This document shows, in pieces, positions 38,205 through 49,958 of a stretch of 64,000 bases of DNA (its first letter is position 1; every line of letters begins with the position of its first letter). The notes beneath the pieces are model-generated. The model was not told where the DNA came from, did not search any database, and worked only from the letters and a program-made list of their open reading frames with translations. The stretch covers positions 41,027,536-41,091,535 of the forward strand of contig NC_079206.1 of assembly GCF_026745355.1 (NCBI RefSeq), given 5' to 3'. Both the position numbers and the translations under genes were made by a program. This DNA is from Beta vulgaris subsp. vulgaris. Its lineage: Eukaryota; Streptophyta; Magnoliopsida; Caryophyllales; Amaranthaceae.

Positions 38205-40029
38205 TAAATCTCAAAAAAATTAAAGATAGACGATATTACCTCAGGAAAAAAAAATCGATCAAAATTTGTAGAATTAAGGTTCGTAAAAAACCATCATCGC
38301 AAATCAATGACCAAAGAATAGATCTTAGAACGATCTATCTATAACTGGAGAAGAGCTTTGAATTGAATTATGATATTCAGAAGGATCTATTAGCTAAGAA
38401 GCCATGATAGAAAGAGGGACGCTCAACCATGGCTGCTACTGCTTGAGTTTCTGAGGATGACAAAAAGCCTATTCAATCTCCGCGCCCAAACCAATTTTGG
38501 CTCAACCGAAACACCCAAGCAAATTTCGAAACATTTGAAGACGAAAAACCTATACCAATGAAACCCTAGCTTGGTATCGCCGGAGATTTAAGAGTTTGGG
38601 GCATTTTTTCGGCGTTTGCGAGTGAGAGAAGTAGGAGATGGATGTTCTCTGGCGAGCGTGAGAAAGGTTAGAGAGATTGTGAGGATGACCCAAAAACCCT
38701 TGGAATTGGAGAGAAAGGTTGTCGTTCATAGTGAGGGCTGAGGGGATTCGTCGGAGAACTCAACGTTGTTCGGAGTGAGGGATTTGCCAAAGAGAGAGAG
38801 TACTGAGTGAGAGAATGAATAATTAGGGCTTAAGAGTCGAAAAAGGAAAGGGGGTGGGCAACAATTCGCAGATCACAGATACTCAATGCTCCAAAGCCCA
38901 CAGGCCATAGGCATGTAAAACTTGTAAGACTTCATACACTCAATTAACACACTAATAATCCGGCAGAATTTGTAAAAGTCAATTCATCTCCCCAACAACA
39001 ATCAATCGAAAACTTGTAAAACTTATTAGAATTTGACCGATTCCAACAACTTATCTCAATGATCCAAGGCCTAGAGGAATATAACATAAACCCAAAAATT
39101 CACACCCCCAAATTGAACATTTTCCCACAATTTAACGAAATTCGATTCAATTTGTGTCATAAAATTAATTTTTTTTTTACAGTATCAATGACGATTTGAA
39201 TCTCAAAAATCAAGTATTTGGATTGAATTAGATTTTAGAAAAAGAAGAAGAAAAACCTAACTATAGTTTCCATATTCGAATACTGCGGGGATATTGGGAG
39301 AAGGTAACTGATGAACAAGATTTTATTTTCTGAGGGGATCGTTTTTTAAGGAGAGTTTGGGGGGATCTTGAAGAAGCATATAGAAAGGGATAAAAACTGA
39401 TGAAACTACTTGTTGCTGTTATAAAATTTTGGGTTGACGAGATCGTGAGTTCGACTAGCACAAGCATTTAGAGAGATATAGGTTGCTTTGCTCTTTTTTT
39501 CACTTTTTATTTTCCATGTCAAATATAATAAGTTTTGGATCTTATTTTCATATTTGCTACATTTCCATCATATATTTCTTTAACATGTTGTATTCTAATG
39601 CTAAGTTTAAGTAAATTATTCAAATTTTCTGAAAATGATTAGATAAAAAAGTAATAGTCTATTCATTATATAGTAATACTCCTTTCATTTTCGAAAACCT
39701 CTTATGATAGGATTGAGAAGCTTAATATTATTTTCAGAATATTACTAACTAGTGTGGTTACAACAAGAAAATCGAATCAATTAGTTTGGTCAGAGTTTTC
39801 TTTTTCCAAATTTATACTTAACTAATCCAACTATAGTTAAAAATCAGACCAGTTAGCTAAGTTAATTGGTTCGGATTTCAAATATGTTTTTCGTGTCGCC
39901 TCTTAGATACTAGGTCACTTGCATAATAACATATGTGTCACCTCAAAAGGGCGACTCTAAAACTCCAAATAGTTTTAGAGTCGGTAGTTACATAATAGCC
40001 TCTTACGTGACACTAAAGAAAATATGGAG
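38205..40029. other. Spacer without a supportable gene
   Basis: Short open frames only. A tRNA-like scrap (GTGAGTTCGACTAGC, near 39450) could be a SINE remnant. From 39890 the GCCTC/GAGGC motifs of the following CACTA-like array begin. Confidence 0.35.
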
Positions 40030-40949
40030 GCTACTCCCAAAGGTTATTTTGTGGTAATGGATGAGCTTTTAAGGACCGCATCAATTTTAATAATGCTTAA
40101 AAGAGCATTTAGAGGGAATCATAATTCAATTAATGTTAAAGAAAATATTTAGGGGTGATATGAATTTCATGAATACTAAAAGTTACTTTTAGGGGCAACT
40201 AGATTTTACTATTGCTAAAAAGATGTTTTAGAGGCAACCTAAATTTCACTAATGTGTGAAAAAATTGTTTAGAGGCAACTATTATTTCATTAATGCTAAA
40301 GCTACTTTTAGAGGCAACATAAGTATTCCTAATGCAACAATAATCCATGTGATGCTGAAAAAAATGGCTATCGATACAACTAAATTCATGTGACGTTAAA
40401 TACATGGCTTTAGAGACAACTAACTACAGTTGATGCTGAAAAAATGGCTTTAGATCGAGACAACTAAATTCATGTGACGCTAAATACGTGGCTTTAGAGA
40501 TAACTAACTACAATTGATGCTGAAAAAATGGCTTTAGAGACAACTAAATTCATGTGATGCTAAATACATGGCTTTAGAGACAACTAACTACAGTTGATGC
40601 TGAAAAAAATGGCTTTAGAGAAGACTAAAGTCATGTGACGCTAAATACATGGATTTAGAGACAACTAACTACAGTTGATGCTAAAAAAATGGCTTTAGAG
40701 ACAATTAAATTAATGTGATGCTAAAAATATGGATTTAGAGACAACCAATATTCATGTGATGCTAAAAACATAATTTTAGAGGCAACCAACATTCGTCTGA
40801 TGCTGAAATGTATCTTTAGAGGCACCATAATATACTTGAGACTAAAAATCATGTAATTAGAGGCAACCATGTTTATGTGATGGTAAAAGGGGGTTTTAGA
40901 GGCAAGTCGGCCAAATGATGTGCCTCTATAGCCAATTTTTTTTGTAGTG
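40030..40949. repeat. CACTA-type right end with a ~40-bp repeat array
   Basis: About twenty diverged units of ~40 bp contain TTTAGAG(A/G)CAAC and (A/G)TGATGCTAAA. From 40370 to 40720 two unit types alternate, one with TTCATGTGA(T/C)G and one with TACAGTTGATG, making an ~80-bp higher-order unit. The array ends in TTTTTTTTGTAGTG, the inverse of the CACTACAAGAAA-type CACTA terminus. Confidence 0.7.
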
Positions 40950-42399
40950 TTTTAGAGTTGGTAATCTTTACCTAGACTTTCATTGTTTTTTAGTGTTGTT
41001 CTATAATTAGTTAAGATTAATTGAGCATTATTTTAGTTTCTAATATTAACGAAGAAACAACTTTTTTATAAATCTAAAATGTCAAATACAAAAGATTAAC
41101 CTGAAAAACTAACTTAAAATAACCTAGCATTTGGAGTAATTATTGTACTAATTTCAGTTTGGTTCTTGGAATTTATTTTTTTAGTCTTCTCAAAAAGACT
41201 TTTCTTTCTTGCATTCCTCTCTTTGTTTTTGTACCATACAGGTATAATATAACCAATGTAGTTGTACTTGATGGGGATCGTTCATCTACGATTGATTTTA
41301 TAGTTAAGACTTTGTTTATAATTGTAGTAGTATTTTCGTAGACTTCTTGGAGTGCCTTTATTACATCTTCACTATCTTGACTTTTGAGAATGAGATTGTA
41401 AAACTAATTTTCTCGCGGTTTCGTATCGCCATGGGGTGACATTGGTTTATCTATTCATTTCTCTTTTTCACACTTTCGTCTTTACATATCTAATCCATCT
41501 TTTGCACGTATACTTATGTAGTATTTTTGTGATTGAAAGTATGTGCATGATTCTCAAGGCATGAAAATACAACAATCCTAGCAACATAACTATTACTTCA
41601 TATCTTTTAACTATTACGAATAAATTAATAACTATAACATTTAGGTATTAGTTATGTTTTTCAAATAAAAAGTTAAAACTTTCAAATGCAAAATTTAAGT
41701 TTCCGGTACCAAAAGTGATCTGATCTGTTTCTTCAAAGTTTTTGCAAGTGCAAGTTATCATCTAACATTGGGCATTATATATACCCTTTGTGATGAATAT
41801 GTGTCAAACTCTTCTTTCATTTCAAACATGATAAACATCTTATCAGGTGAAAAATCAAAGTAAGTGTTTGTGGACAATTGTCATTGCAAACTCATGCTCA
41901 AATATTTTACTTACATCCAGAATTAAACATCCCATGCAGGTTGTATGGAGAAAATGGAGGAGGAAAACAATATGGATTTTAGGGCGTCTCGATGGATTAG
42001 AGAAGAAAGAGAGAATGCTTATGTGTGATACTGAAGTTAGGGTCAATAAAATGCATTATAATCTAGAATATATGATATAACTAATATACTCCAGTGCTTA
42101 ACTAATATACTTCAGCTCTTAACTAACAATTTAGGGCTAGCATAACTAATAGGTGCAAGCGCTTAACTAATTCTACTGCTAGTTTGATGCACGTGCGTGA
42201 TGTCAGCATGACATCTGTGGTCTCACGTAAACACTAACGTGAAACCGTCTCTCTAAAAACGGACTCACATATGTTATATAGGTTGTAATGATTACAACTT
42301 CTACTATTTTGTCTTTCTCTCTTTTGATATATCGTTCCCTTTGCAGTTTCTCTCTCATAATTGCTTCATTTTCTCTCTCTTCAAGTTCTTACTCTTTTT
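40950..42399. other. Spacer without a supportable gene
   Basis: AT-rich with short open frames. 42080-42270 has repeated TTAACTAAT and a small palindrome around TCTCACGT and AACGTGA, matched at 44836-45000. Confidence 0.4.
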
Positions 42400-42670
42400 T
42401 TCAGTTTTTTTGATATAGTGAATTATACAATTGAACTTGTTATAGAAGATTATGATTATGTTGTCACTTTCGATATAATGTGTGTGGTATAGTGCATTTC
42501 TCTGTACTATAGTATATTTTTTTATGATAGTATTTCTCTGTGCTACATCATATTTGATTGTGATATAGTGTATTTCTTTTCCGATATTGTGCAATTGAAC
42601 CTGTTATTGAAGATTAGGATAATATTGTCTGTCTCGATATAGTGTGTTTGTATATGGTATAGTGTGTTTC
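42400..42670. repeat. Tandem duplication rich in GATATAGTG
   Basis: Units from about 42425 and 42585 share CAATTGAAC(T/C)TGTTAT, GAAGATTA and GGTATAGTG. Part of it (42481-42534) recurs inverted at the right edge of the window. Confidence 0.55.
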
Positions 42671-42950
42671 ACGACAAGAATCCGCGCTTTACTGTTCGTC
42701 TGTAAAACACAAAATGTCGTCCGTTTTTAATCTGAAGGTAAGTAGCATCGGAATTCCTAAATTTACCGTCTGAACAATTTTCCGACGCTATTTACCATCC
42801 GCTCCATAATATTTACCGTCTGAAAATCGGACGCTAAAGTGAGCTGATTTTCTTTAAAAAAATAACATAATTTACCGTTCGCTTTCTGAAATTACCGTCC
42901 GAAAAAGCGGACGGTAAAAGCCATTTTTCAAAAAATTAGTTAATCCAGCG
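42671..42950 (+). mobile_element. CACTA-like end with TTACCGTCCG repeats
   Basis: It begins CACGACAAGAATCCGCGC and is followed by several TTTACCGTC(C/T)G and GGACG(C/G)TAAA motifs on both strands, related to the ends at 34395 and 37673. A matching right end was not found in the window. Confidence 0.55.
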
Positions 42951-43608
42951 TATTCTATCTTGGTTTTTCAATTATTTTTACTGGAGTAATTTGAAATTCA
43001 TTTCAATACTGTTGATTATAGATTGTAGAGAGAAAAGTGAGAGAATAAGGGAGAGAATAAGAGAGAGCATAAGAAAGATATTGAGTGAATCAGAATTTAG
43101 AGAAGAGAAAGGTTTGTATTATCAATACAACGATGATTATAACAAAGTTTTTCAGCTATTCATAAAAAGTAAGCTACTGATTACATCAATTGCATAAATA
43201 GAGCATTGGCTGACTATGTATCTTACTTTATCCTCAAAATTTTAGCATTTTTACATGTTATAATAATTATAATTACTCTAATGCTGCGAATTTTAGGGTT
43301 TTGAGTTTACCTGTGCTCAGTGATAAGTAATTTTAGCTAAAATTTGTATGTGTAATGTGAGAGTGGGGGATGTTGTATTTAATCTTGCACAATGTGAGTT
43401 TTACTGTCTCAATTATAAGAAGTGATTTAGTGACAATATGTGTGATTACTAATTTTTGTAGATTAGAGTAGTCTCTATTTTAACAACAAACATGTGCATT
43501 TTCTTTGCCGTTATTTTTTCAGGCTTTAGCTATGCTACAAAGAGGCAAAGGGAGCTAATGTGAAAAATAAAATATTAAACAGAAAGATTAAATGCCTAAT
43601 AAATCAAA

Positions 43609-43833
43609 ATGGAAGTTATGAAAGGGTACATGAGAAGTTTTATGGAAATCTCGGGTTATGATATGCATACATTTGGTGTAGATGAGGTAATTTGTTATAT
43701 ATACTCATTATAAAATAATTATATTTTTTATTTATATAAATATTTCATTTACTATTATTAACAGTACATTCTAATTTTAAAATTACAGGATGGTGAGGAG
43801 GAGGGGGAGGTGGAGGAGGAAGTGGATAAATAG
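43609..43833 (+). pseudogene. Two-exon acidic ORF, possible CACTA gene tail
   Basis: An ATG at 43609 opens 26 codons to a GTAATT donor at 43687. After a ~100-bp AT-rich intron and a TTACAG acceptor, exon 2 (43789-43833) reads a short Glu/Asp-rich tail, ending VEEEVDK and a TAG. The joined product would be only 40 residues. It lies between CACTA-like ends and could be the last exons of an element gene; no domain is recognisable. Confidence 0.25.
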
Positions 43834-44329
43834 TGTGGTGAAATGTAAATAAACGAAGAGTAGTATGATGACTTTGCTTGACTCTAAGGTGTTACTGTTG
43901 TTGCTGTTCTATGCTATCTACTCTACTATTGTTCTATTTTGTTCTCTTGATGATGAAGACTAATTTTGACTTTGGTAGTTTTTCCTAAGTTTTGGGATTG
44001 CAGGTTGTTGCACGACATAGGATGTTTTATGTGGTTGATATTGTACTATAATTTTTGAGATGTTACTACATTATATTTGCTTTTATTTAGTAATATATAT
44101 TTCTTGGAAATAGTATAACTTCGATTTTCATGAAATTTATTGGTTTAATTTTGCAATTTTATCAAGGTTACTTCTATAGGTGATCGTACTTGGAAATGTA
44201 CAAAATAATACGCTAGATTGTTTTCGGTGTATCCAAACACCATTTAGGATAGGTCGCATATTACTTCCAAATATCATTATTTGAAAAATGAGATATCACA
44301 TCTAATTATATTTTGAATTAATATTATGA

Positions 44330-44833
44330 GGCTGTCCTTAAATATATTAATTTTTAGAAACATTTTTATATTACCTCTAATTATATCTCGAGGCAAAATC
44401 ATATGATTGCTCCTAAATTTATGTGGTTTCTAGAAGCAATTCGCTATATTGCCTCTAATTGTATTGCGAGACAAAATTATATGGTTGTCCCTAAATGTGT
44501 AGTTTTTAGAAGCAATATTTTATATTGCCTCTAATTATATTTTGATGCAAGATCGAATATATATTGTTGCCTCTAATTATATTTTGCGGCAAGAATATAT
44601 ATGGTTGCCTCTAATTATATTTTGAGACAAGAATATGTGGTTGCCTCTAAATGTCGAGTCTTTAGAGGCAACCAGTTATAATACCTCAAAAAGGAACTTT
44701 TAGAGGCAACCATTAATTAGCGACGGAACTATTAGAGGCAACCACTAATTTGCTTCAAAAGGCAATTAGAGGCTACATCTTTGGTTTCAGAGGCAAATCT
44801 ACCTTGCCTCTATATGCGATTTTTCTTGTAGTG
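44330..44833. repeat. CACTA right end with GAGGCAAC-type subterminal array
   Basis: Repeats of TTGCCTCTAATTATATTTTG with TTTAGAGGCAAC and TTTTAGAAGCAAT run to a terminus TTTTTCTTGTAGTG (inverse of CACTACAAGAAAAA). It is the same family as the array ending at 40949, in the same orientation. Confidence 0.65.
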
Positions 44834-45040
44834 AAATACTTAACTAATTCGCCAAAAATATTAACTAATTCACCAAAAATATTAACTAATTCACCAAAAT
44901 ATTATCGTGGTAATTTGTGAGACGCAGTCCATTTTCTAATTAAATATATATCTCTTGAGCTGGTCAGGTCTCACGTTAAGACTAACGTGAGACCATCTTT
45001 TTTAAGACTTTGTGAACATATATTAGGTGGACGCTAATTA

Positions 45041-46207
45041 GTGTGGACCCGGTTCATACGAGTTTTTTTTTTTTTTACTTAATTAAGTCTTCGATTTTCC
45101 AAATATATGATGAAATCAGATTTGAACAGATATCCATTTTGAAATTTTATATCTATTCTTGGATAAGAGTCTTTTATTTGTCGAATTTTTTCCATTGCTT
45201 GTTATTGGGTTTAGACTCAAGACAATGCTGGGTAAAGAAAGAGCTTGCTTTTGAAATCTGAAAAATTCAAACTACCTCAGTGATACTTTGATTGATTTTT
45301 CTTACATTTGAAGTGGCAGACCTCGAGTTGAGGATTTCTACTTATACTTGCAGATCAAACCATAATTCTTGGAATTGAATTATTTTTTGTGTTCAAACTT
45401 TTGTCTGTGTTGCCTTTCATTTGGGCTTTCAATCTAGTTGTCTTGCACTTGCCTTGGACAAGGATTTAATATTGGAATCGAGAGTTGAAAGAGGTCGAAA
45501 ATTTGGAAGTTGAGGGTTGGAAAGGTTCTGAAATGAATTTATAGCATTTGAAATTGTTATGTGCAAGATATGATCAATGACCTTTGATAATGTTGGAGGT
45601 TGATTTTGGAGTTCAAATATGAAGTGATGAAGGTTTATGGATTGGATAAGGAGTTAAAGCTTGTGTGTAACCCCTTAAGCCTTTGGCTTTTTTGTCTTCT
45701 TTTGTTTTTTGTTTTGATATTTTTTTTTCCTTCACCTTACTCGTCATTGATTTTAATTTTCTTCGTATGCATCGAGGTTTACGCACAAGAGTTTTACGAT
45801 TAGAGGTATTGAAAAGGTTGAATTCGAAGGCCAATTGTGGAGTTTTAAAGAACTAAAACCGTTTTGATGGGTTTCAGTAAAGTTATTGAGCTTTTCGCTA
45901 ACTTTATTTTCTGTTTGTTTTGTATGTTCCTCTGTAATATACATGTTTGTCTTGGAAGCTGAGAGTGGATCGTCAAAGCGAAAGTTTTGTTATTAAGTTG
46001 TAGGTAAATTGATTTAGAAGTTGTATTTGGGGCATTAAGTTATTAGTATTCGAACTCTTCTTTGAGGATTAGATATTCTATCGTTTTAGAAATCGAGTAA
46101 AGTATTATGTAATATGATATTTTATTTTAGGGTTATTATGATGTGGGCCTTGACCTACAGGTCCGGAATTATTTTATAGGTTATGTTTCCGCTGCGGGAG
46201 AATGTAA
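45041..46207. other. Spacer, possible LTR fragment at its right side
   Basis: No gene is supported. The last ~80 bases (TTTCCGCTGC then GAATGTAACA) resemble the 3' part of the LTRs at 17959 and 21688, which also carry TTCCGCTGC, so a truncated LTR is possible. Confidence 0.3.
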
Positions 46208-46442
46208 CACTAGTGAAAAAATCAAGAAATGACACAACAAAACTGATCCAATATATCTTATATCGGATCAGTTAAGGTGAATCGATCCGATTTGGACAAA
46301 GCCCGAATCAGTTTGTGTGGGCTTTTGTAATCAGCGTTCCACAGGTGAGGAGAACTTTAAGCCCGGACCAGTTTGGGTTGGGCTTTATAAAACCAGCGGT
46401 ATATTGTGCTTCTCTCTCCTCACTTGTTACAAAAATCATCTA
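46208..46442 (+). mobile_element. CACTA-like end (CACTAGTGAAAAA)
   Basis: It starts CACTAGTGAAAAAATC. The next 200 bases carry GATCAGTT/GATCCGAT and CCCG(A/G)(A/C)(T/C)CAGTTTG repeats as a subterminal region. It is cut by the Harbinger-like element at 46443. Confidence 0.45.
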
Positions 46443-47617
46443 GGATGCGTTCTATTCAACTTATTGGCCCTGAACTTATTGGACCTTATCTGAACTGAAC
46501 TTATTGAACTTGAACTGAACTTATTGGAACTTATTAAACCTGATTGGACCTGATTCAACTTATTGGACCTGATTGAACCTGATTGGAACTTATTGGAACT
46601 TATTGACCTTATTGAAACTTATTAGACCTTATTGGCCTTGATGGAAACTTATTAGACCTTATTGAACCTGAATGAAACTTATTAGACCTGATTGAAACTT
46701 ATTTGACCTTATTAGACAAAAATATTGACCATGAATAAAATAGATATTACCACTAACGTAAATGCTACCCCTCAAAATTTTTTATGGAGTAATAATTATT
46801 ATAATCATCCTTTAAAAATAATGATTATTAATTATCTCTTATGATAATTAATTTAACAAAAAAATTTACTATTTATATTTGCCTATCATAACTTTCACCA
46901 CTAATATATCTAATAGTCTTGTTTTGATTTTATAAAACACTAGTAGAAAATCAAAAATTTATATTTTTTATTGTTATTAGTAACGAAAACATGGTATCTC
47001 TAGTTATTTAAAGACGAATTGCAAAATATTGTAATTATAATTACTATTATTATTGTTAACCTTAATTATTTGACCATGATTATAATATTATTTAATAGCA
47101 AATGAATAATCAAATAAAGACAATAATACAAGTATAATACTATACATTGTGGTATTTAATAAAAAATTCTAATAATAACATAATCAGCTAATAGTAATAT
47201 AATAATAAAATAATAGACATAATACAAATAAATATAAAATAATAGACATAATACAAATAAATAATAAAATAATAGACACTAATACAGTATAATACTATTA
47301 ATATTGTGGTACTTTAATTAAAATTCTAATAATAACATAATCAGCTAATAGTGATATGAAATTATGAATAACAAAATAATGGACAATAATACAAATGTTT
47401 ATTAAACATTGACTATTTGGACCTTATTAGACCTGCTGGAACTTATTGGACCTTATTAGACCTGATTGGAACTTATTGCACCTGATTGAAACTTATTGGA
47501 TCTTATTAGACGTTATTGGAACTTATTGCCCTTATTAGACCTTATTGCAACTTATCTGAACTTATTTGAACTTATTGGACCTGAAACTTAATTCTTTAAG
47601 TTGAATAGAACGCACCC
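46443..47617. mobile_element. Harbinger-like non-autonomous element, 1.2 kb
   Basis: Termini GGATGCGTTCTATTCAACTT and the inverse of GGGTGCGTTCTATTCAACTT, with CTA on both sides (46440-46442 and 47618-47620). Each arm carries short tandem repeats of AACTTATTGGACCT and AACCTGATTGG type. The 600-bp centre is AT-rich with no transposase. A half copy lies inverted at 37785-38204. Confidence 0.75.
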
Positions 47618-47947
47618 CTAAGGTTCCTCCCAATTCACCTAAAACAAATTAATTCCTCTTGTTCACTTCAGATTTGATACTAAAGGAATATATATGGGAC
47701 TATTAGAACCCATAAATATTATAATTGCTTTGTAGAACTAGGAACTTGAATATCTTATGCAATGTTGAATCTCTTCTCTATCTTCCTCTCACACATCTCT
47801 CCTTTTATTCTCTTGTTTACTCTCATATTTTTATTTCTTCTTTGTCTCCTTCAATATCTCCTTTTTCATCTCCATATCAACTTATTCTCCCTCAAACTTT
47901 CCTTTTTCATTCCTTAGGTCCCTTCAAATGTTGTATCATCATCAATA
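47618..47947. other. Short spacer
   Basis: CT-rich DNA with one short open frame; nothing recognisable. Confidence 0.4.
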
Positions 47948-48252
47948 CACTAGTGGAAAAAACCTTATATGTCACTTAGTAACAGATGCGCATCAAAAAA
48001 TCAATTAAAAAAATGGGAAGGTAAGTTAGGAGGAAAATCTGATGTAGTCCTCTTGTGGACCGCATCAGATTAAAAAACTGGTGCGCTTTTTTAAAATATG
48101 ATGTAGTTTCTAGGTCTGCATTAGATTTTTTTATATTTTCTTAAAAGAAAAATGAAACCTAGCCCAGTATTCGTGGCTTATTACCTTCCCTTATAACCCC
48201 AACCCAAATTCCCTTATCTCATAACGCTACCCCCCTCATCCTCAGCTCCTCA
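47948..48252 (+). mobile_element. Outer CACTA-like end, interrupted by the 15.4 kb element
   Basis: It starts CACTAGTGGAAAAAACC and carries repeats such as CGCATCAGATT and TGATGTAGT. At 48252 it is broken by the large CACTA element; the interrupted sequence continues at 63611. Confidence 0.55.
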
Positions 48253-48785
48253 CAGTACTACATAACTGGGCTTTTGCAACGCTTCAATAACGTTGCTATA
48301 AGGTATAAAAACGTTGCAAAAGATCAAATGCAATGCTTGAAAAGTATTTCAATAAGTCTTGTTGCATTAGGTCTAATGCAACGCTTACAAGGGGCTATTG
48401 CAACGCTTCATAGTAACGTTGCATGATTTGTCCAATGCAACGCTTTTTGAAGTGCAACATTTTTAGCCTCCTATTGCAACACTTTTAAGATTATACGTTG
48501 ATACAATGGCAACGTTTTTCTCATCAAATGCAACGCTTCTACATTTATTAGAAACACAAGTGCAACACTTTTTCATCTATATGCAACACTTTTACATAGT
48601 TTATAAATCACAAGTGCAACACTTTTTCAGCTAGATGCAACACTTTTAAGTTTTTAGACAGTGACAATTGCAACGTTATCTTTGTTTAGATGCAACACTT
48701 TTATTCAAATATTCAAATCATATGCCCGCAACATTTTCTTAACCATATGCAACACTTTTTAATATAGTTGCAATGCTGAATCAAT
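48253..48785. repeat. Left TIR and subterminal repeats of the CACTA element
   Basis: Many copies of (A/T)TGCAAC(G/A)CTT occur on both strands, spaced 20-60 bp, directly inside the TIR. In En/Spm such motifs bind the TNPA protein. Confidence 0.85.
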
Positions 48786-49286
48786 TACTTTCTAATTAGA
48801 CGAACTCCCTGTAATTCCATTACTAAAAGCTACTAATGCATTAAAAATGGGTTCGAAAAAGTCATATATTATAGCAAAAAGTCGACATCAAATATGTACA
48901 AGTACTAGTTTTTGTACAAAATTACAAAATGATTATCTAGCCAGTTTGCTAGCTAAAAAGTTTTTAAACCCAAAATAATGTTCAACACAAAATAGAAGCC
49001 AATTCTTCATTCTTGATTCAACGAGAAATATATAAATATCAAAATGCTTCCAATTCGGACTTTGAAAAGCTTTGTACCTGTCACAAAGAAAAATTTGATT
49101 GTTAATAATATGTTGTAAATAGTTTAAGTTGATTCAATATTCATGCTCAATTATTTGTGGAGAATATAAAGAAACGAAAGTGCTATATGAAATGGAGATG
49201 AAATTAAGATATCAACAACATAGTCAAAAAAATCATGTACAATTATCACTGCAACTCACGAAGCCATACGTGCAGGTCTAATATAG

Positions 49287-49958
49287 ACACCGATAGTAGC
49301 AACAAGTAGCCTACAACAACACGAAACAACTAACATAACCAGCCCACAAGAAGCGATTCCTTCAACTCCTCATCAACATCACCGAGATGATGATACCCAA
49401 TACATGAACTGGCCGGCTGCGTCGATGATCAATCCCAATAACGAATCAGTTCCAAGTTTTATGCAGCTAGAAACACTGCTGGGACATATGGATACTAGCA
49501 TGCATATTAAGGATGTGACTGATCCCAAGATAATCTTGGTGAAGATGCTTACTCCCTCTGATTTTAGTGATCAGCAAGAATGACTTACAATCCCAGCAGA
49601 TCAGATTCTTGATGTGTTTCTCACAGGAGAAGAGCATTTGTATCTTCAAAAAAAGGATCACATGAATAATTATACCATGATTGAAGTGAAGGTAATCATG
49701 GGATATGTTATGTATGATTTGTGGCTAAGTCGAGTGGATGTCCAAACTAATAACAAGGTTCCAAGATACAGCTATATGCTCACAAATGGATGGCCGCAAG
49801 TCAGGGAAGCTAATCGACTGAAGAGAGGTGATACAATTCTTCTTGTGTCGTTTCGCTCGAAGGCCAACAACCAACTTCATATTGCTATTCAAGAAAAGCA
49901 AGATATGGATCTTTTGATATACGATAATCCACTTCGTTGGGTACCTTATTGGTGGTAA
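49287..49958 (+). pseudogene. B3 DNA-binding domain protein fragment, captured
   Basis: One frame is open from 49287 to the TAA at 49956-49958 except for a single TGA at 49593-49595, in a context (DFSDQQE then LTIPADQ) where B3 proteins usually have Arg; one C-to-T change of CGA would explain it. Before the stop are ~70 residues of low-complexity N-terminal sequence and KMLTPSDF; after it LTIPADQILDVFL, a core with YMLTNGWPQV, and LKRGDTILLVSF, the order of strands in plant B3 domains that bind DNA. The fragment lies in the CACTA element, opposite to its transposase genes. It is probably a host-gene copy moved by the element. Confidence 0.7.

Noticed and set aside
40030..40930. CRISPR-like or tandem protein repeat
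   Set aside because: The units vary continuously, have no distinct spacers and contain stops. They are CACTA subterminal repeats in a plant genome.
42991..43197. Arg/Glu-rich open frame of 68 codons
   Set aside because: It arises from a GAGAGAATAAG-type repeat; no start context, splice sites or domain support.
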